A stretch of DNA of 64,000 nucleotides from Salinibacter ruber DSM 13855. Lineage in GTDB: Bacteria > Bacteroidota > Rhodothermia > Rhodothermales > Salinibacteraceae. The stretch lies in contig NC_007677.1 of the NCBI RefSeq assembly GCF_000013045.1, positions 2,232,001-2,296,000 on the forward strand, in the 5' to 3' direction. A program made the translations under genes and the position numbers. The first letter of the stretch is position 1, and every line of letters begins with the position of its first letter. Under the pieces are notes generated by a model that was not told the DNA's origin, did no database searches, and saw nothing but the letters and a program-made list of their open reading frames with translations. Positions 17,600 to 26,545 of this stretch are shown here, one piece after another.

Positions 17600-19651
17600 C
17601 TACGATCCGGAGGCGTCGGCCGACCCGGATGCCCGGCCCTCCCCTGACTCTCCGTCCTCTTCGATCACCGTAGCCTCGTCCGGCTCGTGATCGTCGGCAG
17701 ATCCATTTTCCTCAGACGCGGCTGCGCCGTTGGTCGTGGGCATGTGGCCAATCTCGTCGGTGTCGCCGTTGACCAGGTTGAGCACATCTTTGCCGGACAC
17801 CTCTTCCTGCTCGATGAGCATATCGGCCAGCTGGTCGAAGGCCTCATGATGCTCATTCAGCGTGTCGACAGCGCGCTGGAAAGCGTCCTCCGAGATGCGG
17901 CGGATCTCCTCGTCAACTTCTCGGGCCGTGTCGTCACTGTACTCGCGTCCCTTCGCAATCTCGTCCCCAAGGAACACGTTACCCTGATCCTCGCCCAGGG
18001 AGATGTGCTTGAACTGATCGCCCATTCCCCAGTCGAGGACCATCTTCCGTGCCATCTTGCGGACCTGCTTGAGGTCGTTCTCGGCACCGCTGGTCGCGGT
18101 GTCGAAGATGAGTTCCTCCGCCGCGCGACCGCCCATGATGACGGCCAACCGGTCCAGAATGTAGTCGTGCCGGTAGAGATACTGATCCTTTTCGGGCAGC
18201 TGCTGGGTCACCCCCATAGCCTTCCCCCGGGGCACGATGGTCACCTTGTGCACCGGGTCGGCGTTGGGAAGCACCGCCCCGACGATGGCGTGGCCCGCTT
18301 CGTGGTAGGCCAGCAGCTTTTTTTCTTCATCGTCCAGCACCATGCCGTCGCGCTTGAGGCCCATCATCACCTTGTCTCGGGCTTGCTCAATGTCGCTGTA
18401 CTGGATGGCGTCGTGTCCGTGTCGACCGGCCAGAAGGGCCGCCTCGTTGAGGAGGTTTTCGAGGTCCGCCCCGCTGAATCCAGGCGTGCTGCGCGCAATC
18501 TCCTCCAGGTCTACATCGTCGCTCAGCGGTTTCTCCCGTGCGTGGATCTTCAGGATCTCGTGGCGGGACTGCTTCGTGGGCAGGTCCACCGTGATCTGAC
18601 GGTCGAAGCGGCCGGGCCGCGTGAGGGCCGAGTCGAGGATGTCGGGCCGGTTGGTCGCCGCCATTACGATCACGCCTTCGTTTTCCTCGAAGCCGTCGAG
18701 CTCCGACAGCAACTGGTTCAGGGTCTGTTCCCGCTCGTCGTTGCCGCCGCCGAGGCCGGCCCCCCGCTTGCGTCCGATGGAGTCGAGCTCGTCGATGAAG
18801 ATGATGGCCGGAGACGTTTCCTTCGCCTCGCTGAACATGTCCCGGACCCGAGAGGCCCCCACGCCCACGAACATCTCCATGAAGTCGGATCCCGATACGC
18901 TAAAGAACGGGGCGTTCGCCTCCCCGGCCACGGCTCGGGCGAGCAGGGTCTTGCCGGTGCCCGGCGGGCCCACCAGAAGCACGCCCTTCGGCACCTTGCC
19001 CCCAAGCCCCTCAAACCGCTTCGGGTTCTTCAGGAACTTGATGATCTCGCGCAGCTCCTCCTTCGCGCTGTCGGCCCCGGCCACGTCGTCGAACGTGGTG
19101 TCCTCTTCGTCCTTGTCGTAGAGCTCCGCCTTGCTCTGGCGGACGGAGAAAAGCCCCTGGCCCTGCGACTGCATGCGACGGAGGAAGATGTATCCCACCC
19201 CGAACAGAAGCAGGACGGGCAACAGCCCCATGATGACCAGTCCCCAAGGAAAGCTGCTCTCGGGCTTTGTCACCACGTTCACACCCTGCGATTCGAGCAG
19301 GTCCATGAGCTGCTCGTCCCCGAACGAAGGGAGATAGGTCACAAAGTTTTGGTACTCGATCGTATTCCCCTGCTCGGACCGGGTGGCCTGCGACTTGAGC
19401 GAGCCGTTGATGGCGTTGCCCTTCACCTCCACACGCTCCACATTCTCCTGCTGCAGTTGCGTGCGGAACTCGCTGTAGCTAATGCGCTCGCCGCCCGACG
19501 CCCCCATGCCCCAGTAGCTGTACGCCCACAGGGCAAGCAACGTCCCGGCGATGACCCAGATGATGAGACGGCCTCGGCCGGTTCCCGAGGGCCCTCCCCC
19601 GGGCAGCCCGGATCCGTTCTGATTGTCATTCTGAGAAGTTTGGTCAGCCAC
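17600..19651 (-). CDS. ftsH: ATP-dependent zinc metalloprotease FtsH
   Basis: This 683-residue membrane-bound AAA+ protease degrades unassembled or misfolded membrane proteins and short-lived regulators. Two membrane helices (about residues 29-46 and 136-157) flank a periplasmic domain. The AAA module has Walker A GPPGTGKT at 228-235, Walker B IIFIDELD at about 283-290, and an SRH region with TNRPDILD and RPGRFD. The zinc site is HEAGH at 450-454. The C-terminal 50 residues are acidic and low in complexity (rich in Glu, Asp, Gly and Ser), a halophile-like tail. The start appears to be GTG at 19651. The gene is divergent from the acetyl-CoA synthetase-like gene, and 289 bp separate the two starts. 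Confidence 0.97.
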   Translation of the reverse strand: MADQTSQNDNQNGSGLPGGGPSGTGRGRLIIWVIAGTLLALWAYSYWGMGASGGERISYSEFRTQLQQENVERVEVKGNAINGSLKSQATRSEQGNTIEYQNFVTYLPSFGDEQLMDLLESQGVNVVTKPESSFPWGLVIMGLLPVLLLFGVGYIFLRRMQSQGQGLFSVRQSKAELYDKDEEDTTFDDVAGADSAKEELREIIKFLKNPKRFEGLGGKVPKGVLLVGPPGTGKTLLARAVAGEANAPFFSVSGSDFMEMFVGVGASRVRDMFSEAKETSPAIIFIDELDSIGRKRGAGLGGGNDEREQTLNQLLSELDGFEENEGVIVMAATNRPDILDSALTRPGRFDRQITVDLPTKQSRHEILKIHAREKPLSDDVDLEEIARSTPGFSGADLENLLNEAALLAGRHGHDAIQYSDIEQARDKVMMGLKRDGMVLDDEEKKLLAYHEAGHAIVGAVLPNADPVHKVTIVPRGKAMGVTQQLPEKDQYLYRHDYILDRLAVIMGGRAAEELIFDTATSGAENDLKQVRKMARKMVLDWGMGDQFKHISLGEDQGNVFLGDEIAKGREYSDDTAREVDEEIRRISEDAFQRAVDTLNEHHEAFDQLADMLIEQEEVSGKDVLNLVNGDTDEIGHMPTTNGAAASEENGSADDHEPDEATVIEEDGESGEGRASGSADASGS

Positions 19652-19940
19652 GTCGACTCAGTCAGTTAGGAATGATCATCGAGGGCTCCCCGGCATGAGG
19701 ACGTTGCCCGAAGCGCGGAGGTGGGCCCAGAACACTAAGCAGTCCCTCATACACCCGTGGACACGGATTGTGTCCCACCACGGGCCTGTGGGGAATGTTC
19801 TTTCATACAAAGAATGTACGTTACACAGACGTTTCGGCGATGGGTCCAGAGATCTCGGTTGCTTCTATTCCTCGGTGTGGATTATTGTGTAAGCCCTTCC
19901 ATCCCCACCTCTTTCCTGCTCACTGATTGCTCCTCCCCTG

Positions 19941-21920
19941 ATGTCCACCGACATGTCGCCCTCCCCCAACTCCTTCCCATTCGGCCAGGACGTGGTATGG
20001 ACCCCCGATCCGGACGTCGTCGCCGACTCAAACCTGCGACGGTTCATGGACCGGCACGACCTGGCGGACCTCTCGGCCCTCCGCACACGGGCCGCCTCGG
20101 ACGTGGCCTGGTTCTGGGAGGCGGTGCTCGACGACCTGGACATCGAGTTTTACGACCCGTACGACCAGATCGTCGATCTCTCGGGGGGCATCGAGCGACC
20201 CGCCTGGTGCGTGAACGGGAGCATGAACATCGTCCACAACCTGCTCGACAAGTGGCAGGGCACGCCCGCGGAGGACCGCGCGGCACTGCGTTGGGAGGGG
20301 GAAGACGGGGCCACGCGAACCCTGACGTACGGCGAGCTCCACCAGCGCGTCTGTCGCTGTGCAAACGCGCTGCGGGACCTGGGGCTCGGAAGGGGCGACC
20401 GGATTGGGCTCTTTATGCCCATGACTCCGGAGATCGTCATCGCGTTCCTGGCGATCGCAAAAATCGGAGGGGTGTTGCTGCCCCTCTTCAGTGGGTACGG
20501 GGTCGGCGCACTGGTCACCCGGCTCCAGGGGGCCGAGGCGGACGCCCTCTTCACGGCCGACGGCTTTGCGCGCCGGGGGCGCCCCATCGACATGAAAGAG
20601 ACCGCGGACGAGGCGGTCGCCCAGTGCCCGACGGTCGAACACGTCATTGTTCACCGGCATCTCGGGCGCGATGACACGCCCATGACGACCGGCCGCGACC
20701 GCTTCTGGGCGGATTTCGTGGCGGGGCACGACCCGGAGGCCCGCACGGCCCGCACCGGGGCCGACGACCCGGTCATGGTCATCTACACCAGTGGCACCAC
20801 CGGGCCGCCGAAAGGGACCGTACACACCCACTGCGGCTTCCCCATCAAGGGCGCGCAGGACATGTACCATCCGATGGACCTGAAGCCGGGGGAGACGATG
20901 TACTGGATGAGCGACATGGGCTGGATGATGGGGCCATGGCTCGTCTTCGGCACGCTCACGGTGGGGGCGACCATGGTGCTCTACGACGGGGCCCCCGACC
21001 ATCCGGACGCCGGACGCCTCTGGCGACTAGTGGACGACCACGAGGTGACGCACCTCGGCGTGTCCCCCACCCTCATCCGCGCCCTCAAGACGCACGGCGA
21101 CGCGCCCGTAAGGGCGTCCGACCGGTCGAGCCTTCGCGCGATCGGGTCGACCGGCAGTCCCTGGGACCCCGAGTCCTGGTCGTGGTGCTTCGAAACGGTC
21201 CTCGACGGCGAGAAGCCGATTCTCAACTACTCCGGCGGCACCGAGATCGCCGGCGGCATCCTCTGTGGCAACTTCCTGGAGCCCCTCAAGCCCGCCGCGT
21301 TCTCCGGCCCGGTCCCCGGCATGGACGCCGACGTGGTGGACGAGGACGGCACGCCAGTTCGGGAAGAGGTCGGCGAGCTCGTCCTGCGGGCGCCCTGGAT
21401 CGGCATGACGCGAGGCTTCTGGGGCGACGACGACCGCTACCACGACGCCTACTGGGACCGACTCGACGACGTGTGGGTGCATGGCGACTTCGCGGCCGTC
21501 GACGAGGACGGGCTCTGGTACATCCTGGGCCGCTCGGACGACACGATCAACGTGGCCGGCAAGCGCCTGGGCCCGGCGGAGATTGAGGCGCTCCTCAACG
21601 CCCACGGGGCGGTCGCCGAGAGCGCGGCCATCGGCGTGCCCCACGACGTGAAGGGCTCCGAGATCGTCGCGTTCGTGGTGCTGGAGCCGGACTACGACGA
21701 AACCGCGGCCCTCCGCGAGGAGCTGATGCAGGGGGTCGTGGACGAGATGGGCAAGCCCCTGAAACCGCGCGAGATTCGTTTCGCCGACGCCCTGCCCAAG
21801 ACGCGCAACGCCAAGGTCATGCGGCGCGTCATCCGGGCGGCGTACCTCGGCGAAGAGCTCGGCGATACGTCGAGCCTGGAAGACCCGGGCACCGTCGACG
21901 CCATCCAGGAGGCGCGGTAG
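19941..21920 (+). CDS. AMP-forming acyl-CoA synthetase, acetyl-CoA synthetase-like
   Basis: This 659-residue cytoplasmic enzyme should activate a short carboxylic acid, probably acetate or propionate, through an acyl-AMP intermediate. The adenylate-binding loop is IYTSGTTGPPKGTVHTH. The NYSGGTEI motif, the hinge region (YILGRSDDTINVAGKRLGP) and the A10 lysine segment (LPKTRNAKVMRRVIR) are all in place. An N-terminal ACAS-type cap precedes the AMP-binding domain. The length fits acetyl-CoA synthetases (about 650). Substrate choice among acetate, propionate and other short acids cannot be fixed by eye, so no symbol is given. It shares a divergent 289-bp region with ftsH; no operator-like palindrome was seen there. 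Confidence 0.88.
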   Translation: MSTDMSPSPNSFPFGQDVVWTPDPDVVADSNLRRFMDRHDLADLSALRTRAASDVAWFWEAVLDDLDIEFYDPYDQIVDLSGGIERPAWCVNGSMNIVHNLLDKWQGTPAEDRAALRWEGEDGATRTLTYGELHQRVCRCANALRDLGLGRGDRIGLFMPMTPEIVIAFLAIAKIGGVLLPLFSGYGVGALVTRLQGAEADALFTADGFARRGRPIDMKETADEAVAQCPTVEHVIVHRHLGRDDTPMTTGRDRFWADFVAGHDPEARTARTGADDPVMVIYTSGTTGPPKGTVHTHCGFPIKGAQDMYHPMDLKPGETMYWMSDMGWMMGPWLVFGTLTVGATMVLYDGAPDHPDAGRLWRLVDDHEVTHLGVSPTLIRALKTHGDAPVRASDRSSLRAIGSTGSPWDPESWSWCFETVLDGEKPILNYSGGTEIAGGILCGNFLEPLKPAAFSGPVPGMDADVVDEDGTPVREEVGELVLRAPWIGMTRGFWGDDDRYHDAYWDRLDDVWVHGDFAAVDEDGLWYILGRSDDTINVAGKRLGPAEIEALLNAHGAVAESAAIGVPHDVKGSEIVAFVVLEPDYDETAALREELMQGVVDEMGKPLKPREIRFADALPKTRNAKVMRRVIRAAYLGEELGDTSSLEDPGTVDAIQEAR

Positions 21921-22027
21921 AGCGCCTCCCCTCCGTTCGGTGCCTCACCGGTTCCGGAGACGAACATCCCCCCTTCCCCGCCATATATTCGGATGGGCGC
22001 GTTAAGGAATAGTGAACCCGACACGCC

Positions 22028-23128
22028 ATGTGGGTGCGTCTCGTTGCGGTTCTGTTCGTCGCGGCGTGTGGGCCCGGCCCCGCGACCGGGCAGTCCACCG
22101 GCGTCATCGAGGGGCGCGTGCTCGACGCCGACTCGAACGCGCCGCTGCCCCGCACCCACGTCTTTGTGGTGGAGTCGATGCACGGGGCCGTGACCGATTC
22201 GAGCGGGCGGTTTCGGCTGGAGGGGGTCCGCCCGGGCCCGAAGCGGCTGTACGTGTCGCGGGTCGGACACGAGCGGCGTGCGCTTGCCCTTCGTCCCGCC
22301 CCCGACCGTCCCGTGACCGTGACCGTGCGCCTCGACGCCAAGGTGCTTAACTCGCCGCCGATCACGGTCTCCGCGGAACGCGACGAGGAGTGGTACGAGC
22401 GCCTGGACCGCTTTAGGCGTCTGTTCATCGGGCGCTCGGACCTGGCCGAGGACTGCACGCTCGTGAACCCCGAAGTCCTCCGCTTCGACGACAAGTGGTG
22501 GGGGCGGTTCGAGGCGTGGGCCGAAAAGCCGGTCATCATCGAAAACCGGGCCCTGGGCTACCGCCTGACCTACTTCCTGAAGGAATTCGAGGAGCGCGGA
22601 TCCGTGGTGCGGTGGGACGGAGAGCCGCTCTTCGAGCCCCTCGCGCCGACGGACTCTGCGGAGGCCGCCCGGTGGCGACGGAACCGGCTGGAGGCCTACA
22701 GGGGGTCCCTCCGCCACTTCCTCCGTGCCCTCATAGACGACCGGCTCGACGAGGCGCAATTCGACCTCTACCGCCTGCCTCGCGCCTCCGCCTTCCGCCA
22801 CGCCGCACGTGCCGACCGCTTCCCCGCGGAGCGCGATAATATTCTGGAGGCCGGCCCCGACTCCACCTATCTCCTTACCGCTCACGACCGGCTCGAAGTG
22901 GTCTACCACGGCATGCCGGAACGGCGAGCGTACCTCGAGTGGGCCGACCTTCGTCGACGCACGCCCCGGGACCACCAGACCTCCCAGATCGAGCTCAACG
23001 AGCAGCCCCTCCACATCGACCCGTCCGGCGAAATTGTGGAGCCCTACGGGGCCACCCTCTACCAGTACTTTGCCTTTACCGCCCGAATGGCCAAGCGCCT
23101 GCCCCGCGAGTATGAGCCGCCCAAGTAG
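22028..23128 (+). CDS. Secreted protein with CarboxypepD-reg-like domain
   Basis: The 366-residue product starts with a hydrophobic signal sequence (MWVRLVAVLFVAACGPGPATGQ). A carboxypeptidase regulatory-like beta domain (about residues 25-100) follows: STGVIEGRVLDADSNAPLP, then VTDSSGRFRLEGV and the Pro-rich RPGPKRLYVSRVG. This is the same kind of domain that opens many Bacteroidota surface and TonB-linked proteins. The remaining 260 residues contain no motif I recognise. They are rich in Arg, Glu and aromatic residues and probably form a beta-rich outer-membrane-associated domain. It is convergent with the UPF0102 gene, 13 bp apart. The function is unknown. Confidence 0.75.
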   Translation: MWVRLVAVLFVAACGPGPATGQSTGVIEGRVLDADSNAPLPRTHVFVVESMHGAVTDSSGRFRLEGVRPGPKRLYVSRVGHERRALALRPAPDRPVTVTVRLDAKVLNSPPITVSAERDEEWYERLDRFRRLFIGRSDLAEDCTLVNPEVLRFDDKWWGRFEAWAEKPVIIENRALGYRLTYFLKEFEERGSVVRWDGEPLFEPLAPTDSAEAARWRRNRLEAYRGSLRHFLRALIDDRLDEAQFDLYRLPRASAFRHAARADRFPAERDNILEAGPDSTYLLTAHDRLEVVYHGMPERRAYLEWADLRRRTPRDHQTSQIELNEQPLHIDPSGEIVEPYGATLYQYFAFTARMAKRLPREYEPPK

Positions 23129-23141
23129 CACGGCCCGGCCC

Positions 23142-23510
23142 TCAGTCCGCCCAGAAGGCATTCTCGTAGTGTTGCACCTCCGGGGGCCCACCGGTGAGCA
23201 TGACCGCCACGACGTCGAAACGGGCCGGAGCCCCTTCGGCCCCATGCTCGTGGAGGTAGCCCCGGGCCGCATGTTGTAGGGCCGCTCGTTTCTTGGCGGT
23301 GATCGACGCTTCCGGCGCCCCAAACCCCGTCCCGCTCCGGGTCTTCACCTCCACGAAAACGTACTCCCCCGCGTCGGTTTCTCGACACACCAAGTCCACC
23401 TCGTTGCGACTGTGGCGGTAGTTGCGGGCCAGAATCTCATAGCCCGCCCCGTCGAGATGAGCGGCGGCGATCTCCTCCCCACGGTCTCCGATGTCGTTGG
23501 TCGTTGCCAT
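23142..23510 (-). CDS. UPF0102 (YraN-like) endonuclease-fold protein
   Basis: The 122-residue product matches the UPF0102/YraN family. The N-terminal [12 protein letters not shown] helix, then [19 protein letters not shown] and [11 protein letters not shown], give the predicted PD-(D/E)XK-like active site (Glu and Asp in the strand pair, then ExK). The family is widespread, often near DNA-processing genes, and is suspected to be a nuclease, but its biological role is not settled. The start codon lies 21 bp downstream of the GbsR/MarR-type regulator stop on the same strand, so co-transcription is likely. Confidence 0.9.
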
Positions 23511-23531
23511 GGCAGACAGGGAGACGTTCCG

Positions 23532-24161
23532 TCAGGATGGGTCGGAAGAGGAGGGCGTGCTCTCGGACTCGCCCCGCCGGAGCGCCACGGCGAGGAGCTG
23601 CTCGATCTGATCGATGTCTTTGTTGCGGACGAGCGGAAGCAGGGCCTCGGAGACGCCTTCGAGCACCTTCAGAAGGTCGATGAGGCTGGTCAGGCGCTGG
23701 TGGAGGGCCCGTTCGGGCTCCGGATGGTCCGCCCCCGACGCGCCGTCCTGGACCAGCAGATCGGCACACTCCTGAAGGCGCGACCGGACGGGATGGACCT
23801 CCCGGCGCTGACGCTCTTCAATGATGCGGGCGGTGATCTGCCATACGTCGGTCTCCGCCCGGTAGTAGTCTTTGCGCGAGCCGGAACGATGCGTTTTGTC
23901 TGCGAGGTTCCAGTCGACGAGCGACCGGAGGTTCATGCTGGCGTTGCCCCGACTCACCTCCAGGCACTCCATGACCTCGTCGGTGCTGAGGGGCCGCCCT
24001 GCGCAGTAGAGCAGCGCGTGAATTCTCGCCATGGTGCGGTTGATCCCCCACGTCGATGCCATCTCCCCCCACAGGGAGACAAACCGGTCGACCGCGACCC
24101 GGGCCTGCGAGCCGCGGTCGAGGTTCAAGAGATCCAGTCCGGAAGGCTCGGAGGATGGCAT
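23532..24161 (-). CDS. GbsR/MarR-type winged-helix transcriptional regulator
   Basis: The product is 209 residues from the ATG at 24161 (MPSSEPSGLDLLNLDRG). The winged helix is in the N-terminal half: WGINRTMARIHALLYCAGR, then LSTDEVMECLEVSRGNASMNL as the recognition helix-turn-helix, and a wing through WNLADKTHRSGSRKDYY. This spacing is the GbsR type within the MarR superfamily, which in Bacillus senses choline and represses glycine-betaine genes. No betaine gene is next to it here. It is divergent from the SAM hydroxide adenosyltransferase gene, with 209 bp between starts, and upstream of the UPF0102 gene. Autoregulation, or control of the divergent neighbour, is plausible but unproven. Confidence 0.85.
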   Translation of the reverse strand: MPSSEPSGLDLLNLDRGSQARVAVDRFVSLWGEMASTWGINRTMARIHALLYCAGRPLSTDEVMECLEVSRGNASMNLRSLVDWNLADKTHRSGSRKDYYRAETDVWQITARIIEERQRREVHPVRSRLQECADLLVQDGASGADHPEPERALHQRLTSLIDLLKVLEGVSEALLPLVRNKDIDQIEQLLAVALRRGESESTPSSSDPS

Positions 24162-24370
24162 GGGGGGACTCACGCTGTTGGCAGCCGGTCTCTTGGGGGA
24201 AGCCCGCCGGGGCGGTAGGCCCAACTCCTAAATCCCTCCGAATTGTTTCTCTCAGGCGGAACGGGCCTACACATCGCGGTCCGCGGTTCGTATGCTCATA
24301 TCCAATCACCAAGGCAGACTGTCTCTGCCGTCGCCTTCCCGGAGCCCTCTTTTCACATCCTTCGAGGTCC

Positions 24371-25225
24371 ATGCCCGCTCCCGCCCCTTCTTCGCCCCCC
24401 ATCGTCACCCTCACGACGGACTTCGGCACGGAGGATGCGTACGTGCCGGCGATGAAGGGAACGATGCTCTCCATCTGCTCGGACGCACGACTCGTGGACG
24501 TAACCCACGAGATCAGCCCCCAGGACGTGATGGAGGCGGCCTTCGTGTTGCAGTCGGCCCGCCCCTACTTTCCGGACGGCGCCGTGCACCTGGTGGTGGT
24601 GGATCCGGGGGTGGGCACCGAGCGGCGCGCCGTGGCCCTGCGCGCCGAGGGGCAGTGGTTTGTGGGGCCCGACAACGGCGTCTTTCCACTCGTGCTGGAC
24701 CAGGCGTCGCCAGACGCCATCGTGGAGCTCGACGATCCGACGTTCTGGCGGGACGACTCGCCAAGCACGACGTTTCACGGCCGCGACATTTTTGCCCCCG
24801 CCGCGGCCCACCTCGCCGACGGCCGGTCCGTGGAGGCCCTCGGCACGTCAATCGACACGCTCGAACCGCTCCGGTGGGCCCAACCGTCGACCGGGGCCCA
24901 GACGGTGCAGGGCTGGGTGGTGCACGTGGATCACTTCGGCAACTGCATCACGAACATCCGGCGCCCGGCAATGGCCGAGGCCGCCGGCCTGGAAAATTCG
25001 ACCCCGCCCCTTGACGCCTTTCCGCCCCTCAAAACCTACGCGGGCAACACCACCCTGCAGGCCCTCCACCCGACGTATGGGGCCGTACCCGAGGGCGACC
25101 CGCTCCTGCTGTTCGGAAGCACGGGCTACCTGGAGATCGCCGCCAACGGGGGGAACGGCGCCGAACTGCTGGACATACGAAAGGGCGATTCCGTAAAAAT
25201 CGTCTTCGAGGAGCCGTCCGAATAG
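24371..25225 (+). CDS. SAM hydroxide adenosyltransferase / SAM-dependent halogenase family (DUF62)
   Basis: The product is 284 residues from the ATG at 24371 (MPAPAPSSPPIVTLTTDFG). It belongs to the family that attacks S-adenosylmethionine at C5' with water (SAM hydrolase, giving adenosine and methionine) or with a halide (chlorinase and fluorinase). The family blocks are visible in order: LTTDFGTEDAYVPAMKG, VVDPGVGTERRAVAL, GPDNGVFPLVL, FHGRDIFAPAAAHLA, and a C-terminal beta domain beginning near VVHVDHFGNCITNI. The frame opens upstream of 24371, but that part lacks family similarity. Most bacterial members use water, and the sequence alone does not decide between water and chloride. It is divergent from a GbsR-type regulator. 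Confidence 0.88.
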   Translation: MPAPAPSSPPIVTLTTDFGTEDAYVPAMKGTMLSICSDARLVDVTHEISPQDVMEAAFVLQSARPYFPDGAVHLVVVDPGVGTERRAVALRAEGQWFVGPDNGVFPLVLDQASPDAIVELDDPTFWRDDSPSTTFHGRDIFAPAAAHLADGRSVEALGTSIDTLEPLRWAQPSTGAQTVQGWVVHVDHFGNCITNIRRPAMAEAAGLENSTPPLDAFPPLKTYAGNTTLQALHPTYGAVPEGDPLLLFGSTGYLEIAANGGNGAELLDIRKGDSVKIVFEEPSE

Positions 25226-25270
25226 TCCTGGTCCTCGGCCGCGTCCTCAACGCTCCAGGTGCTCTTTCCT

Positions 25271-26542
25271 ATGGCCCTCGCGTCCACGTCGCCCGACCCC
25301 CCCTCTCCCCTGAAGAACCTGGATGCCCTCTACCCGCTCGCCTGCACACTGGTGGGCGACGAGGCCGCCCCCTCCCTCCTCGTCCGGGTGTACGAACGGG
25401 TGGCCGATGCCCCCCCGAACGAACGCCCCGAGGCCCCGGAGGACTGGCTCGACCTGCTCCTCCGGGAGGCCCCGGAGCAGGGACAAGCGCCAAGCGACCC
25501 GGACGCCCCCGACGCCTCTTCCACTCCTGATGCGGGCTCCCTTCGACGCGATACCGCGGAGCGCCTCGCCCGCAACACCCTGCCCGTTGCTTTCGCAACC
25601 TGCTCGACCGCGGAGCGATTTGTTCTCGCCCTCAGCGCGTCCCGACTGTCTGAGGCGCCCCAACCTGCCCGGCTTGCCGACCTCTTCGAAGCCCCCCTTC
25701 CATCCTCTCCCTCCGCACTGTTGCGGGAGAAACTTCGGGCGGTACTGTCGGCCCCCGAGGCCGACCTGATCGACGAGACCCTCTCCGACACGGAGCTCCA
25801 CGGGGTGCTGCGCGACGTGCTCCGGGATCGATTCGCCCCGGTGCCCAGCTCGCTCCGCGCCCGCCTCCGAGCCGTCCGGCGGTCGTCTTCTCCCGCGGCG
25901 GGCACGAACGAGGAGGACGAGAAGGATCCCGAGGGATCTGCGTCGGGCGACACGTCGGGCGGCCTGCTCGACCGGCTTCCGTCACGCCCGAAGCCCCGCA
26001 CTCTGCTGTTCGTCCTGCTGCTGGGGGGCCTCGTCCTGGGGGGCGGGCTCGGGGTGTCGTACCTGACCGGGTCCTCGTCGTCGACCTCCGCCCCAAGCCC
26101 CCCCACCCTTACGGCCTTCTCCGCCGAGCAGGCCGGGGCCGTAACGACCGAGCGCGCGACCACGCAACCGGCCGAGGCGGAGGCCTATCTGGACTCGACG
26201 TGGGGCCGCCGGGTGCGGCTGCCATCCATCGAGAGCGCACAGCTGCGGGGCGTCGGGCGGCTCCGGGCGGCCGGCAATACCGAGATCCCCGTCGTGCTAT
26301 ACACCGGCGAGGAGGAGGCCCGCATCGCGGCGTTTGTGTACAGCTACGCCCTCATCGACCGGCTCGACGACACCGCCACCCTGAACACGCAGGTCCGATC
26401 TCAACTGGCCCAGCGCAACCGGCTCGTCGCCGACGGGCAGGCCGCCGGGCCCGGCCTCTTGTGGCGCAACCGGGCCAACATCTTTGTCGTCGTCTCCCCC
26501 TCTCTGTCCCCCGACGCACTCCGGGCACGAGTGCAGCCGTAG
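25271..26542 (+). CDS. Membrane protein with sigma-70-like N-terminus (hypothetical)
   Basis: No named family is recognised. The product is 423 residues from the ATG at 25271. The N-terminal part resembles a degenerate ECF sigma factor. LDALYPLACTLVGDEAAP at about 17-34 and VRVYERVADAP behind it read like sigma region 2, and ERFVLALSASRLSEAPQPAR at 115-134 like the start of region 4. A Ser/Asp/Glu-rich linker, one membrane helix (about 243-264) and a roughly 155-residue extracytoplasmic domain with no motif I know then follow. The layout of cytoplasmic regulator, single helix and outer sensor is that of anti-sigma factors. The gene ends only 3 bp before the convergent histidine kinase stop. 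The sigma resemblance is my reading of patterns and could be chance. Confidence 0.6.
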   Translation: MALASTSPDPPSPLKNLDALYPLACTLVGDEAAPSLLVRVYERVADAPPNERPEAPEDWLDLLLREAPEQGQAPSDPDAPDASSTPDAGSLRRDTAERLARNTLPVAFATCSTAERFVLALSASRLSEAPQPARLADLFEAPLPSSPSALLREKLRAVLSAPEADLIDETLSDTELHGVLRDVLRDRFAPVPSSLRARLRAVRRSSSPAAGTNEEDEKDPEGSASGDTSGGLLDRLPSRPKPRTLLFVLLLGGLVLGGGLGVSYLTGSSSSTSAPSPPTLTAFSAEQAGAVTTERATTQPAEAEAYLDSTWGRRVRLPSIESAQLRGVGRLRAAGNTEIPVVLYTGEEEARIAAFVYSYALIDRLDDTATLNTQVRSQLAQRNRLVADGQAAGPGLLWRNRANIFVVVSPSLSPDALRARVQP

Positions 26543-26545
26543 GGA

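Noticed and set aside
17687-19669. Long antisense frame across ftsH
   Set aside because: Mirror of FtsH codons; no independent family signature.
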